Part shown: one piece after another, positions 8,273 through 16,429 of the stretch
Position numbering within the stretch: the first letter of the stretch is position 1
Layout of the letters: each line of letters starts with the position of its first letter
NCBI GenBank assembly: GCA_026388275.1
Contig: JAPLKB010000015.1
Coordinates: 1 to 64,000, forward strand
DNA length: 64,000 nt
Origin: Pseudomonadota bacterium
GTDB lineage: Bacteria; Desulfobacterota; Syntrophorhabdia; Syntrophorhabdales; Syntrophorhabdaceae
Direction: 5' to 3'
Program-made: the position numbers and the translations under genes
Notes under the pieces: model-generated
Seen by the model: only the letters and a program-made list of their open reading frames with translations
What the model was told of the DNA's origin: nothing
Database searches by the model: none

Positions 8273-9652
8273 ATGGTAGAAAAAAGACCTGTAATGATTA
8301 CCGATCTTACCTTGAGGGATGGCCATCAATCACTCTTTGCAACGAGAATGAAGACAGAGGATATGCTCCCCATTGCTGAGAAAATGGACAGCATCGGATT
8401 TTACTCCATGGAGGTTTGGGGAGGTGCAACCTTTGATGTAATGACACGTTTTTTAAATGAAGACCCTTGGGAAAGAGTGCGACTCCTCAAAGCAAAGATG
8501 CCCAATACTAAGTTTCAGATGCTCCTTCGCGGACAAAACCTCGTCGGATACAGAAATTATGCTGATGACGTGGTAGAGGCCTTTGTTGAAAAATCAGCAG
8601 AGGTGGGCATTGATATATTCAGGGTATTCGATGCATTAAATGACGAAAGGAATTTCATCGCAGCCTTCAAAGCAATAAAAAAATGCGGCAAGCATATACA
8701 AGGGACCCTTTCTTACTCATTAACCGAAAAAAGGCTCGGGGGCCCCATATTTAATATCGATTATTATGTCGGTAAGGCAAAAGCAATCGAGGAAATGGGG
8801 GCTGACTCTCTTTGCATAAAGGATATGGCAGGCATTATATCACCCTACGATGCATACGAACTTGTTTCAGCCCTGAAAAAGAACCTGAACATACCCATAC
8901 ATCTTCATACACATTATACAAGCGGTATGGCTTCCATGTCCTTATTGAAGGCAATTGAGGCAGGAGCTGACGGCATTGATACATGCCTCGCCCCCTTTGG
9001 ATTGCGCTCTTCTCACTCGGCAGTTGAACCCTTTGTTGTTACCCTTCTTGATACCCCCTATGACCCGAAATTGAACCTCGAATTATTGGCTGATGTCGAT
9101 GAGTACTTTGAGGGTATTATACCGAACTATATGTCCTTTGCTGATACAACAAGATTTTCAGTAATAGATATCGGCGTCCTTATGCACCAGATACCTGGCG
9201 GCATGATAAGCAACCTTGTCAGCCAGCTGAAACAGGCAAAGGCAATCCACCGTCTGAAAGAGGTCTACGAAGAAATCCCCAGAACAAGAAAGGATATGGG
9301 ATTCCCCCCTCTTGTTACACCTACAAGTCAGATTGTGGGCGTTCAGGCAGTATTCAATGTTGTAGCCGGAAGGTATAAAATGATTTCCAAAGAGGTGAGG
9401 GACTACTTTTACGGCCTCTACGGAAGACCGCCGGCACCTGTTGATGAAGAGATCAGGAAGAAGGCACTGAAAGGATACGAAAAGGGTGAAATACCCATAG
9501 ATATAAGGCCGGCCGATACCCTTGAGCCTGAACTTCCAAAGGCTAAAGAAGCCCTTAAAGGAATAAGCGATAAGATGGAAGATATCCTGATTTATGCATT
9601 GTATCCCATGACTGGTATGGAATTTTTGAAGAAAAAATATAAAATTCAGTAG
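8273..9652 (+). CDS. Biotin-dependent carboxyltransferase subunit (OadA/PycB/transcarboxylase 5S type), no biotin domain
   Basis: The 459 residues form the carboxyltransferase TIM barrel of pyruvate carboxylase subunit B, oxaloacetate decarboxylase alpha and transcarboxylase 5S. Signatures are TLRDGHQS, MEVWGGATFD, LLRGQNLVGY, FRVFDALND, the carbamylatable lysine in SLCIKDMAG, and HLHTHYTSG for metal binding. The family PYC_OADA helical part follows, but the chain ends at MEFLKKKYKIQ with no biotinyl (MKM) domain. It therefore needs a separate biotin carrier protein and partner, not present here. The reaction moves CO2 between biotin and pyruvate/oxaloacetate or related acids. A small ferredoxin gene follows. 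Confidence 0.9.
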   Translation: MVEKRPVMITDLTLRDGHQSLFATRMKTEDMLPIAEKMDSIGFYSMEVWGGATFDVMTRFLNEDPWERVRLLKAKMPNTKFQMLLRGQNLVGYRNYADDVVEAFVEKSAEVGIDIFRVFDALNDERNFIAAFKAIKKCGKHIQGTLSYSLTEKRLGGPIFNIDYYVGKAKAIEEMGADSLCIKDMAGIISPYDAYELVSALKKNLNIPIHLHTHYTSGMASMSLLKAIEAGADGIDTCLAPFGLRSSHSAVEPFVVTLLDTPYDPKLNLELLADVDEYFEGIIPNYMSFADTTRFSVIDIGVLMHQIPGGMISNLVSQLKQAKAIHRLKEVYEEIPRTRKDMGFPPLVTPTSQIVGVQAVFNVVAGRYKMISKEVRDYFYGLYGRPPAPVDEEIRKKALKGYEKGEIPIDIRPADTLEPELPKAKEALKGISDKMEDILIYALYPMTGMEFLKKKYKIQ

Positions 9653-9726
9653 ATGTCAATTTTTTTATTGACATTATTGTTTTATTTGTTTAGGAATTTC
9701 TAATAAATATTAAAAGGAGGTAAAAC

Positions 9727-9900
9727 ATGCCTACAAAAATTGACCAGGATGCCTGCACAGGATGTGGAGCGTGCGCGGAAGTATGTCCTGTCGATGCTAT
9801 AACCGTTGATGATACGGCTAAAGTCGACCCCGAGCTCTGTACAGAATGTGGGTCATGTGTCGAAGAATGCCCGGTTGAAGCAATTTCACAGGAAGAATAG
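9727..9900 (+). CDS. Small 2[4Fe-4S] ferredoxin
   Basis: A 57-residue protein starting at 9727 behind a strong ribosome site (aaaggagg). It has two complete clostridial-type motifs: CTGCGACAEVCPVDA and CTECGSCVEECPVEA, each CX2CX2CX3CP. The acidic chain (ending SQEE) is typical for a soluble low-potential electron carrier. It lies 74 bases after the carboxyltransferase gene and ends in a strong terminator. Likely partners in this organism are the 2-oxoacid oxidoreductase and hydrogenase-type enzymes (inference). Confidence 0.95.
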   Translation: MPTKIDQDACTGCGACAEVCPVDAITVDDTAKVDPELCTECGSCVEECPVEAISQEE

Positions 9901-9919
9901 CTCTCTATCTTCTTAGAAA

Positions 9920-9966
9920 AACAGAAAAGGGATGACTTATGCAAGATAAGTCATCCCTTTTCTGTT
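9920..9966 (+). terminator. Long perfect-stem terminator after the ferredoxin gene
   Basis: Perfect 20-base stem (9920-9939 pairs with 9947-9966) with a 7-base loop (tgcaaga). The stem is A/T-rich at its base, so it can act in both directions. It sits 19 bases after the ferredoxin stop. Confidence 0.85.
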
Positions 9967-10091
9967 TATTGGGGCTTGCGTCGCCCCCTCCACCGGCCAA
10001 GCCGTCGGAGCCACCCCTTCTCGCCCGCTGTGCGGGCTATTTAATATATTGACATATTGACGTTATATGCAGCACCTCCTCCTCTATAAGC
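9967..10091. other. GC-rich intergenic patch with short hairpins
   Basis: Between two terminators lies a gene-free patch. Its GC-rich part (about 9968-10040) contains hairpins ggggcttgcgtcgcccc and cccgctgtgcggg and differs sharply in composition from the AT-rich surroundings. It may be a degraded repeat. No gene or known RNA is recognised. Confidence 0.4.
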
Positions 10092-10128
10092 AAAAAAGCC
10101 GCCATCCCACTAATGGGCGGCGGCTTTT
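10092..10128 (-). terminator. Terminator of the membrane Fe-S oxidoreductase gene
   Basis: A gccgcc/ggcggc stem extended by ccca/tggg and flanked by aaaa on the left and tttt on the right forms a hairpin readable on both strands. It lies 25 bases beyond the stop of the minus-strand gene ending at 10153. Confidence 0.75.
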
Positions 10129-10152
10129 AATAACACAAGTTAAAAACTTTCT

Positions 10153-12150
10153 TTATATGCCTTTTACCACAACCTCAGACAAGTCTAATGCCTTCATGGT
10201 TTCGGACTTTTCCTTATCCTTAATGGCATCTTCCATCATAATAAGGCAATATGGGCATGCAGTTACAACAGTGTTTGCCGATATGTCAATCGCCTCTTCT
10301 ATTCTCTTGTGATTAATTCTTCCATGATGTTCTTCCATCCATATTCTGCCGCCGCCACCACCGCAACAGAAACTCCTGTCATGGTTTCTGCCCATTTCAA
10401 CAAAATTTCCCTGTTTCACTTTATCCACAACATGTCTTGCTTCATCAAATATACCATTTATACGTCCAAGGTAACATGGATCGTGATATGTGATAGTGCC
10501 CTCAATAGACGGATTGATTTTAAGTTTGCCTTCTTTCAGCAGCTTGGAGATAAAATCAACCTGATGGTATACTTCAAAATTCCCTCCGATTTGCGGATAT
10601 TCATTCTTCAGCGTATGATAACAGTGAGGGCAGGTGGTTATAATCTTTTTTATACCCATTTCATTGAGAAGCTCTACATTGCCCTGTGCAATACCCAAGT
10701 ATAATTCCTCATTTCCGCATCTTCGAGCAGGATCTCCGCAACAGGTTTCTTCCTGACCCAGAATACCAAATGATACGCCTGCCTGGGTTAATATTTTGGT
10801 AAATGCCTTTGCAACTTTTCTGTTTCTGTCGTCAAGAGAAGCAACACATCCTACCCAATACAGATATTCCACCTCTTCCTCACCGGCATTTTTTACTTCA
10901 AGACCTTCAGTCCATTCGGTTCTCTGTCTCTTTCCCATACCATAGGGGTCAACCTTCTGCTGGAGATTTTTGAAAAGTAGTCTTGTTTCAGATGTGGTTT
11001 TGCTCAACGTCAATGTAAGGTATCTCCTCATCTCGATATTCTTATCAAAGGTTGGTATTGATACAGGGCAATTAACCTGACAGGCAAGACAGGCCGTACA
11101 TGACCACAAGGTTTCTTCATTGATGACAGTATCTATTATTCCATCCTCATTCTTCGCTCCTCCTGATCCAATCCGTTCCCACTCAGCCTTTAAATCCTGG
11201 ATGAATTGTTTGGGTGAGAGCGGTTTTTCAGTTGCAAAAGCCGGACAAAGATCCTGGCACCTACCGCATCTTGTACAAGCATCAAGGTCAAATATCTGTT
11301 TCCATGTGAATCCTTCTATTGAATTAACGCCGAATTCTTCGGCATTTTCAAAATCCTCGATAGGAACAATTGCGCCTCTTGGATTGTCATCAACTCCTCT
11401 GAACATCATATTAAGAGAAGATGTTATAATATGGAGCAGTCTTGAGTATGCAATATAAACTATTAGGCCGAAGGAAAGTAGCATATGAAGGTACCACATA
11501 ACAGCATGAGGCATGTAAGTAACACCTTTTTCTGCGCTCGGGAAAATAGATTTAAGAAACCACCCGACAAAACTCCATACCTCGTAGGGCTTCGGATCAG
11601 CGGCTAACCTTGCGGCCTCTGTAAGAAAGCCTGTAACAAGCACAGCAAGTATCCACAGAAGAACAATCAGATCATCAGGCTTATTGTCAAGCCTTGCTGG
11701 TTTTGAAACGTATCTTCTCCATATAGCCATTAGAATACCGATTATTGCAAGAATACCTGCAAGATCAGTCAAAAAGGAGAATATCAAATAAAAATCACCT
11801 TTTATGAACTCTATGCCAAAAAGAAGTCTTAGCACATCATCCTGTAAGGCAATGAGCCCGGTTGCTATAGCAAGTATGAGAAATCCCCAGAAAATGAAAA
11901 AATGCATCCATCCCGGGTAAGCCTCTCTTAAAATTGACTTATGAAAAATGCCGTTGCTGATAAAGTAGCCAATCCTTTCTCCCAGCCTCTCTGTAAAATT
12001 GATTGGGGAAGGTTTTCCTATCTTCCACATGGCGTACCTTTTTTTCAACCCGTATATTAGGGCAATAAAAGTGATTACCATCAGTGCATAAGTAATCCAT
12101 CGCGCCCCTCCACCAACATTCCAGAAAATAATCCTTCCAACTTCTTCCAT
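10153..12150 (-). CDS. Membrane-bound Fe-S oxidoreductase (cytochrome b-type NarI-like domain, two [4Fe-4S], two CCG domains)
   Basis: The 665 residues begin with five or six membrane helices (about 15-265) with histidines like the NarI cytochrome b family. Two 4Fe-4S motifs follow (CTRCGRCQDLCP and CTACLACQVNCP), then two cysteine-rich CCG domains (CCGDPARRCG and CCGGGGGRIW) as in heterodisulfide reductase HdrD and GlpC. This arrangement is that of the DUF224-type proteins of syntrophs, proposed to pass electrons from ETF to menaquinone. No etfAB genes are adjacent, so the partner is inferred. Ribosome site agggggc precedes the start. Single-gene transcription unit. Confidence 0.85.
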   Translation of the reverse strand: MEEVGRIIFWNVGGGARWITYALMVITFIALIYGLKKRYAMWKIGKPSPINFTERLGERIGYFISNGIFHKSILREAYPGWMHFFIFWGFLILAIATGLIALQDDVLRLLFGIEFIKGDFYLIFSFLTDLAGILAIIGILMAIWRRYVSKPARLDNKPDDLIVLLWILAVLVTGFLTEAARLAADPKPYEVWSFVGWFLKSIFPSAEKGVTYMPHAVMWYLHMLLSFGLIVYIAYSRLLHIITSSLNMMFRGVDDNPRGAIVPIEDFENAEEFGVNSIEGFTWKQIFDLDACTRCGRCQDLCPAFATEKPLSPKQFIQDLKAEWERIGSGGAKNEDGIIDTVINEETLWSCTACLACQVNCPVSIPTFDKNIEMRRYLTLTLSKTTSETRLLFKNLQQKVDPYGMGKRQRTEWTEGLEVKNAGEEEVEYLYWVGCVASLDDRNRKVAKAFTKILTQAGVSFGILGQEETCCGDPARRCGNEELYLGIAQGNVELLNEMGIKKIITTCPHCYHTLKNEYPQIGGNFEVYHQVDFISKLLKEGKLKINPSIEGTITYHDPCYLGRINGIFDEARHVVDKVKQGNFVEMGRNHDRSFCCGGGGGRIWMEEHHGRINHKRIEEAIDISANTVVTACPYCLIMMEDAIKDKEKSETMKALDLSEVVVKGI

Positions 12151-12316
12151 TGCTGCCCCCTAAGATGCTATTTTTGTTCAATATGTAATATTTTTCACAA
12201 AAGAATATTAAACAAAAAAGAACTTAAAATCAATAAAAATATGGTTTCCTTGTCTTTAAAAAGATAAATTGCATAGCGAAATATAAAGACTTTATGCATA
12301 ATTGTAGAAAATTTTC

Positions 12317-12346
12317 TTGACATAATTTTGATTATTCTGGTAAAAG
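12317..12346 (+). promoter_or_regulatory. Probable sigma-70 promoter upstream of the NlpC/P60 gene
   Basis: TTGACA at 12317-12322 and TAAAAG at 12341-12346 with an 18-base spacer, about 60 bases before the start at 12409, in an AT-rich intergenic region (12151-12408) that shows no other feature. Confidence 0.45.
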
Positions 12347-12408
12347 ACTATATAAGCATCTAAAATTTAGGAATAGCTAAAAAAATAAAGCATTGATAAG
12401 GTAGGGTA

Positions 12409-13356
12409 ATGAGAAGGTGTATCGTTATTATAATCTCCGTATTGTTTCTTCTTATCACCGCATCAAATAACGCATTTTCAGCTCCTGCAGCAAACAATGT
12501 AAAACAAAAAGATACTCAAATTACAACAACAAAAAATCAAACATCAGTTGAAAAATCCAGGAATCTTTCAAGCGCAAAATCAAAAAAGGTAAAAATAAGC
12601 AAGCGGACCTCCAAAAAACACATTAAAATCGCCTATAAGACAAGAAAGGAAGTTAACGACAACAGACTAAATGAGTTTGAAATTACGGAAAATGACGGCG
12701 AATTTACAGAATACAAAACAAAAAAAGGTGATACCATTGAAAAGATAGCAATAATGTTCAATGTTGACAAAAATGATATTCTTGAAGCAAACAATCTGAA
12801 AGATAAAAAGTTATCCCCCAAAAAAGTAATACTTATCCCGAAGATAACAGAAGAAGAAAAAGATGATGAATTTATAACACTTACCAATAAGCCTTTAAAA
12901 CCGTGGAAAAGCAGCGAAGAGAAATACATGCTGGTAAAGGTTGCAAAAAGCTTTGTCGGAGCACCTTATAAATATGGCGGTGAGAGCGTTAAGGGCCTTG
13001 ATTGCTCTGCTTATGTAAAAAAGATTTATGATATTTTTGATGTACAACTTCCGAGAAGCGCGAGGGATCAGTTCAAAACAGGCTGGAAAATAAGTAAAGA
13101 TAATCTGGCAATCGGGGATCTGGTATTTTTTAAGACAAAGAGATACGCAAAATATCCGACTCATGTGGGTATTTTTATCGGGGATGGTAATTTTATACAT
13201 TCCTCTTCAGGACATAACAGGTTAGGTGTAAAGATAGATTCTCTCTCATCGGATTTTTACTCCAGGACTTATATTGGCGCCACAAGGGTAAAACAAACAT
13301 CGGACGAGAACGCTGAAACAACAAAAACCTTTGAGAATGCATCAAACAATTCATAA
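12409..13356 (+). CDS. Secreted LysM and NlpC/P60 cell-wall hydrolase
   Basis: A 315-residue protein with a signal peptide (about 1-25, ending NAFSA), a lysine-rich linker, a LysM peptidoglycan-binding domain (about 100-146, YKTKKGDTIEKIA...) and a C-terminal NlpC/P60 peptidase (about 175-300). The catalytic triad is visible: Cys199 in LDCSAYV, His252 in THVGIFIGDG and His264 in FIHSSS. It would cleave D-gamma-glutamyl-mDAP bonds in peptidoglycan in the periplasm. The next gene begins 3 bases after the stop, so the two are probably one operon. Confidence 0.93.
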   Translation: MRRCIVIIISVLFLLITASNNAFSAPAANNVKQKDTQITTTKNQTSVEKSRNLSSAKSKKVKISKRTSKKHIKIAYKTRKEVNDNRLNEFEITENDGEFTEYKTKKGDTIEKIAIMFNVDKNDILEANNLKDKKLSPKKVILIPKITEEEKDDEFITLTNKPLKPWKSSEEKYMLVKVAKSFVGAPYKYGGESVKGLDCSAYVKKIYDIFDVQLPRSARDQFKTGWKISKDNLAIGDLVFFKTKRYAKYPTHVGIFIGDGNFIHSSSGHNRLGVKIDSLSSDFYSRTYIGATRVKQTSDENAETTKTFENASNNS

Positions 13357-13359
13357 TAT

Positions 13360-14682
13360 GTGAAATACCGCTTAATAATATTAGTTTTTTCGCTTCTTAT
13401 ACATTTGTCCGGTTACTACATTCTTTTATACAGAATTGAGCCCTTCCAATATTTTTCTTACATAATATTATGGTGGTCTTACATAATATTCATGGATGTT
13501 TCTTATTCATTTAAAAAAAATAAGTATCTTGTTTTGAACAAAGGCCTTCCTTTTTTAATTATTATTTCCTGTGGTTTCTGGTGTATCTTCGAAGTTATCA
13601 ATGTCAGAATTCAAAATTGGTTCTATATAAATCTCCCATCGGAGATATATCAACGGTATACAGGTTATCTTCTTGCATATGGGACCGTCATTCCCTCGAT
13701 ATATGTAACGAAAGAACTAATTTTCAGCCTTATCGGTAAAATGAACTACCACGCGGCAAGCCTTGGGTTATCAAAGGCAAAGCAAGAGCATGAAATGAAT
13801 AACCCCGAAACAGGTTGCGGAGCAAATCATTTCGAAGCAAGCCCTGGGGTATTTGTCCGCAGGGCACTAAAGACAAAACCCATCTGCATAAGGAGCTACC
13901 CGGTTTATTCAATCCTGCTCGGTTTAATAACAATTTTGTTAACATGCCTGTACCCTATTTATTGTTTTCCTCTTGTATGGGTGTTTCTTGCGCTTACACT
14001 CGACGGTTATAACTATTTAAAAGGTTATGCTTCATTTATGAAGGATTTTAAAAGGGGACTTATAAGTAATACTATTGCCACAATACTCTCAGGACTTTTA
14101 TGCGGCATTTTGTGGGAAACATGGAATTTCTGGTCTGTCTCAAAATGGGTTTATACAGTACCTTTTTTTGAAGATCTGAAGCTCTTTGAAATGCCTGTTC
14201 CCGGTTATATCGGATTTTTAGTTTTTAGTTTTGAAGTTGTCGCATTCTTAAATTTTTTGGAGGGGATAAAATTGCGACAACGAAACAATATCCTGATTGC
14301 GCTATCCTGTCTTATATTTTCAGTTTTTTCATTTGTTATGATAGACAAACATACGGTCTTCTCTTACGCAACAAAAGTTGAAAAGCTCACCTTTATCGAA
14401 AAAGAAAAGCTCACCTATTTTATTGCAAAAGGAGTTAAAACAAGCTACGGGATTGACCAAAGCCTTCTCGATAAGAGCGAGAGGGACAGCATAAATCTTC
14501 TTCACCTGAAAGGCATGGGAATGGCAAATTTTTTAAGACTGCAGCAACATGGAATAAACAACATAAATGCCCTTTCAATGCTCGACGACAGGGCACTTTC
14601 CAATATACTCCATGAAGGAAACCTCAGGAGAATGCGGGTGTATATTAAGGCGGCAAAAAAAGCAGCAGGCGGCAGGAATTAG
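13360..14682 (+). CDS. Polytopic membrane protein of unknown function with inserted repeat segment and C-terminal helical domain
   Basis: I do not recognise this 440-residue protein. A GTG start 3 bases after the NlpC/P60 stop gives the first helix (MKYRLIILVFSLLIH). About four membrane helices precede residue 128 and about five follow (173-325). The loop from 128 to about 174 is polar, starts MNYHAASLG, and is encoded by a palindromic repeat segment (13741-13855) foreign in character to its surroundings. The C-terminal 80 residues (LLHLKGMGMANFLRLQQHGI...) look like a helix-hairpin-helix/DUF4332-like fold. No function is assigned. Confidence 0.75.
   Translation: MKYRLIILVFSLLIHLSGYYILLYRIEPFQYFSYIILWWSYIIFMDVSYSFKKNKYLVLNKGLPFLIIISCGFWCIFEVINVRIQNWFYINLPSEIYQRYTGYLLAYGTVIPSIYVTKELIFSLIGKMNYHAASLGLSKAKQEHEMNNPETGCGANHFEASPGVFVRRALKTKPICIRSYPVYSILLGLITILLTCLYPIYCFPLVWVFLALTLDGYNYLKGYASFMKDFKRGLISNTIATILSGLLCGILWETWNFWSVSKWVYTVPFFEDLKLFEMPVPGYIGFLVFSFEVVAFLNFLEGIKLRQRNNILIALSCLIFSVFSFVMIDKHTVFSYATKVEKLTFIEKEKLTYFIAKGVKTSYGIDQSLLDKSERDSINLLHLKGMGMANFLRLQQHGINNINALSMLDDRALSNILHEGNLRRMRVYIKAAKKAAGGRN
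13741..13855 (+). repeat. In-frame palindromic repeat inside the membrane protein gene
   Basis: Bases 13741-13773 (atgaactaccacgcggcaag, then ccttgggttatca) nearly match 17500-17532 in another gene. A second, related hairpin follows at about 13798-13855, with taaccccga and ctggggta arms and a gaagcaagcc core. Both keep the reading frame. The cores resemble the taccccgc/gcggggta hairpin of the intergenic elements at 2440 and 42751. I interpret the segment as a decayed repeat inserted into a cytoplasmic or periplasmic loop. Confidence 0.7.
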
Positions 14683-14705
14683 ACTTTCATTATCTTTGAC
14701 AATAT

Positions 14706-15683
14706 TTAATATACCGGGGAATATCCGAGGTCCCGTATCATCTCCATATCAAGGGCTGCATCCCTGCCCAGCGTTGTCAGGTAATTACCTGTCATGAGAG
14801 AATTGCAGCCGGCAACAATGCCAAGAGGTAAAAGCTGACGTAAATTTTTTTCTTTCCCTCCGCACAGTTTAATGTCCTTGTCCGGTAGTATAAATCTGTA
14901 AAGAGCGACTGTGATAAGAATTTCTATCGGTGGAAGAAGAGGGATATCCGCGAGAGGCGTGCCCGGGATAGGGTTTAAAATATTTATAGGTACGGAATCA
15001 ACATCCATCTCTTTTAATGTAAGGGCAAGCTCAATTCTCTGCTCCATCGTCTCTCCCAGACCGATTATCCCTCCGCAGCACGTAGAGAGTCCTGCTCTTT
15101 TTGCATTCATTATTGTTTCTATATCCTCTTCGTAATCATGGGTAGTACAAATGTTATTAAAATTGCTCCTTGCCGTCTCAAGGTTGTGGTGATACCGGCA
15201 GAGACCTGCCTCTCTGAGTCTTTGTGCCCTTTTCAGATCAAGCATACCAAGGGAACCGCAGGGTTTGATGCCTATTTTCTCAATTGCTTTTACAGCATAC
15301 TCAATTTTGTCCCATTCTTCCTGGGTTGCAATCTCCGTCCCACTTGTTACAATTCCGAAAAAATGGGCGCCGTATTCCTTTGCCTGTCTTGCTTTTTCGA
15401 TCATCTCTTCTTTTGATATTAGTGGATATACTTCGGCATTTGTATGATGGTGTGCGGACTGTGCACAGAATCTGCAGTTTTCCGGACACAATCCTGACTT
15501 TGCATTTACGATACAGCAAAAGGAAACCTCTTTCCCTTTAAAATGATCCTTTATGTCTGAGGCATATCCCATAAGCATGAAAGGTTTTTTTCTGCCAATA
15601 TCATAAAGTTTCAACGCACTGTTGAGGTCAATACCTCTCATTGCAATAGATTTTTCCTGTATTTGTTTAAACTTTGAATCCAT
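14706..15683 (-). CDS. bioB: Biotin synthase
   Basis: BioB is the radical-SAM enzyme that inserts sulfur into dethiobiotin. The 325-residue product has the radical-SAM motif CPENCRFC (Cys66, 70, 73) and family motifs FCCIVNAKSG, NLETA, CCGGIIGLGET and PINILNPIPGTPL. I chose the start at 15683 (MDSKFKQIQ) because ggagg lies at the right distance; the frame is open to 15710. It is a lone biotin gene with a BirA-type operator over its promoter. The biotin made serves carboxylases such as the system using the gene at 8273. Confidence 0.95.
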   Translation of the reverse strand: MDSKFKQIQEKSIAMRGIDLNSALKLYDIGRKKPFMLMGYASDIKDHFKGKEVSFCCIVNAKSGLCPENCRFCAQSAHHHTNAEVYPLISKEEMIEKARQAKEYGAHFFGIVTSGTEIATQEEWDKIEYAVKAIEKIGIKPCGSLGMLDLKRAQRLREAGLCRYHHNLETARSNFNNICTTHDYEEDIETIMNAKRAGLSTCCGGIIGLGETMEQRIELALTLKEMDVDSVPINILNPIPGTPLADIPLLPPIEILITVALYRFILPDKDIKLCGGKEKNLRQLLPLGIVAGCNSLMTGNYLTTLGRDAALDMEMIRDLGYSPVY

Positions 15684-15712
15684 TATAATCCTCCGTATAA
15701 AAATCTTCACTT

Positions 15713-15742
15713 ATTACAAACAGAACGGGCATGAGTTGTCAA
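15713..15742 (-). promoter_or_regulatory. bioB promoter
   Basis: On the minus strand, TTGACA (15737-15742) and TGTAAT (15713-15718) are spaced 18 bases apart, about 30 bases before the bioB start. The -35 box lies inside the left half of the BirA-type operator. Confidence 0.6.
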
Positions 15743-15767
15743 CTACATTATTAAATCCAGTTGACAC
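15736..15767. promoter_or_regulatory. BirA-type biotin operator
   Basis: Inverted repeat TTGTCAACT (15736-15744), 14-base spacer, AGTTGACAC (15759-15767); eight of the nine pairs match. BirA operators in many bacteria have the form TTGTxAACx-N14 to 16-xGTTxACAA (established knowledge). The site covers the -35 box of bioB, as expected for repression by biotinoyl-AMP-loaded BirA. It lies between the divergent genes bioB and 15983. Confidence 0.7.
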
Positions 15768-15982
15768 CGCTGTCAGTATTCTAATTTTAATTATTTTCTT
15801 TGCAGAACTCTACAGTCATCGGTAAAAACGGAATTTAAAAGATATTGAATTTAATATGTATATCCCGCTTGCCAATCCCCTTCTGAAAGTGATCGATGTC
15901 ATTGCAATATGGATGTGTTTGTATTATCATTATATTATGTGGGAAGAAAAAATAAAGAGCACAGACAGGAAGGGGAAGGAAT

Positions 15983-16429
15983 ATGGAAAAAATAAGCATT
16001 GTTAAAAGGCGAAAAGCCGATGACAGCAACACAGAAAAGAATGCTGCAAATTCTTTTCGGAAAGTTATTGAACAAAAACCGGTTGAGAATAATGCCGGTA
16101 CGGTAAATGCTTATGAGTTACACGATTATCCTTTGAAAAACAAAAGTGATTCACAGGACATCAACATTTCTGGAAACAATCCGTACGAAATTGAAATTAA
16201 GAAAATGGAGTCTGAAGACGGAAAGATTGTATTGAACCTGAACTTTGCATCTATGCAACCACAGAGAATGCTTACCTCTGCAGATGTTTGCATGATGCTA
16301 AAGATCAGCAAATATTTACTACAAAGACTAGTAAAAGAAAAAGAAATAGGATGCTATAAGGTTGGCAAATTAAAACGTTTTTTGCTTGACGATATACTAA
16401 CCTACATACAAAGGAGTAAAGTGCTATGA
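15983..16429 (+). CDS. Excisionase/HTH_17-like DNA-binding protein
   Basis: The 148-residue protein has a disordered, polar N-terminal half and a C-terminal HTH of the excisionase/MerR-like class (about 97-145): LTSADVCMMLKISKYLLQRLVKEKEIGCYKVGK, followed by FLLDDILTYI. Such domains bind DNA and often partner with ATPases or recombinases. The start has aaggggaagg upstream. The stop overlaps the next start (ATGA), so it is translationally coupled to the ExeA-like ATPase. The target is unknown. Confidence 0.8.
   Translation: MEKISIVKRRKADDSNTEKNAANSFRKVIEQKPVENNAGTVNAYELHDYPLKNKSDSQDINISGNNPYEIEIKKMESEDGKIVLNLNFASMQPQRMLTSADVCMMLKISKYLLQRLVKEKEIGCYKVGKLKRFLLDDILTYIQRSKVL

Noticed and set aside
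9690-9944. 84-codon minus-strand frame over the ferredoxin gene
   Set aside because: The plus-strand ferredoxin has two perfect cluster motifs, a strong ribosome site and a terminator; the antisense frame has none of these.
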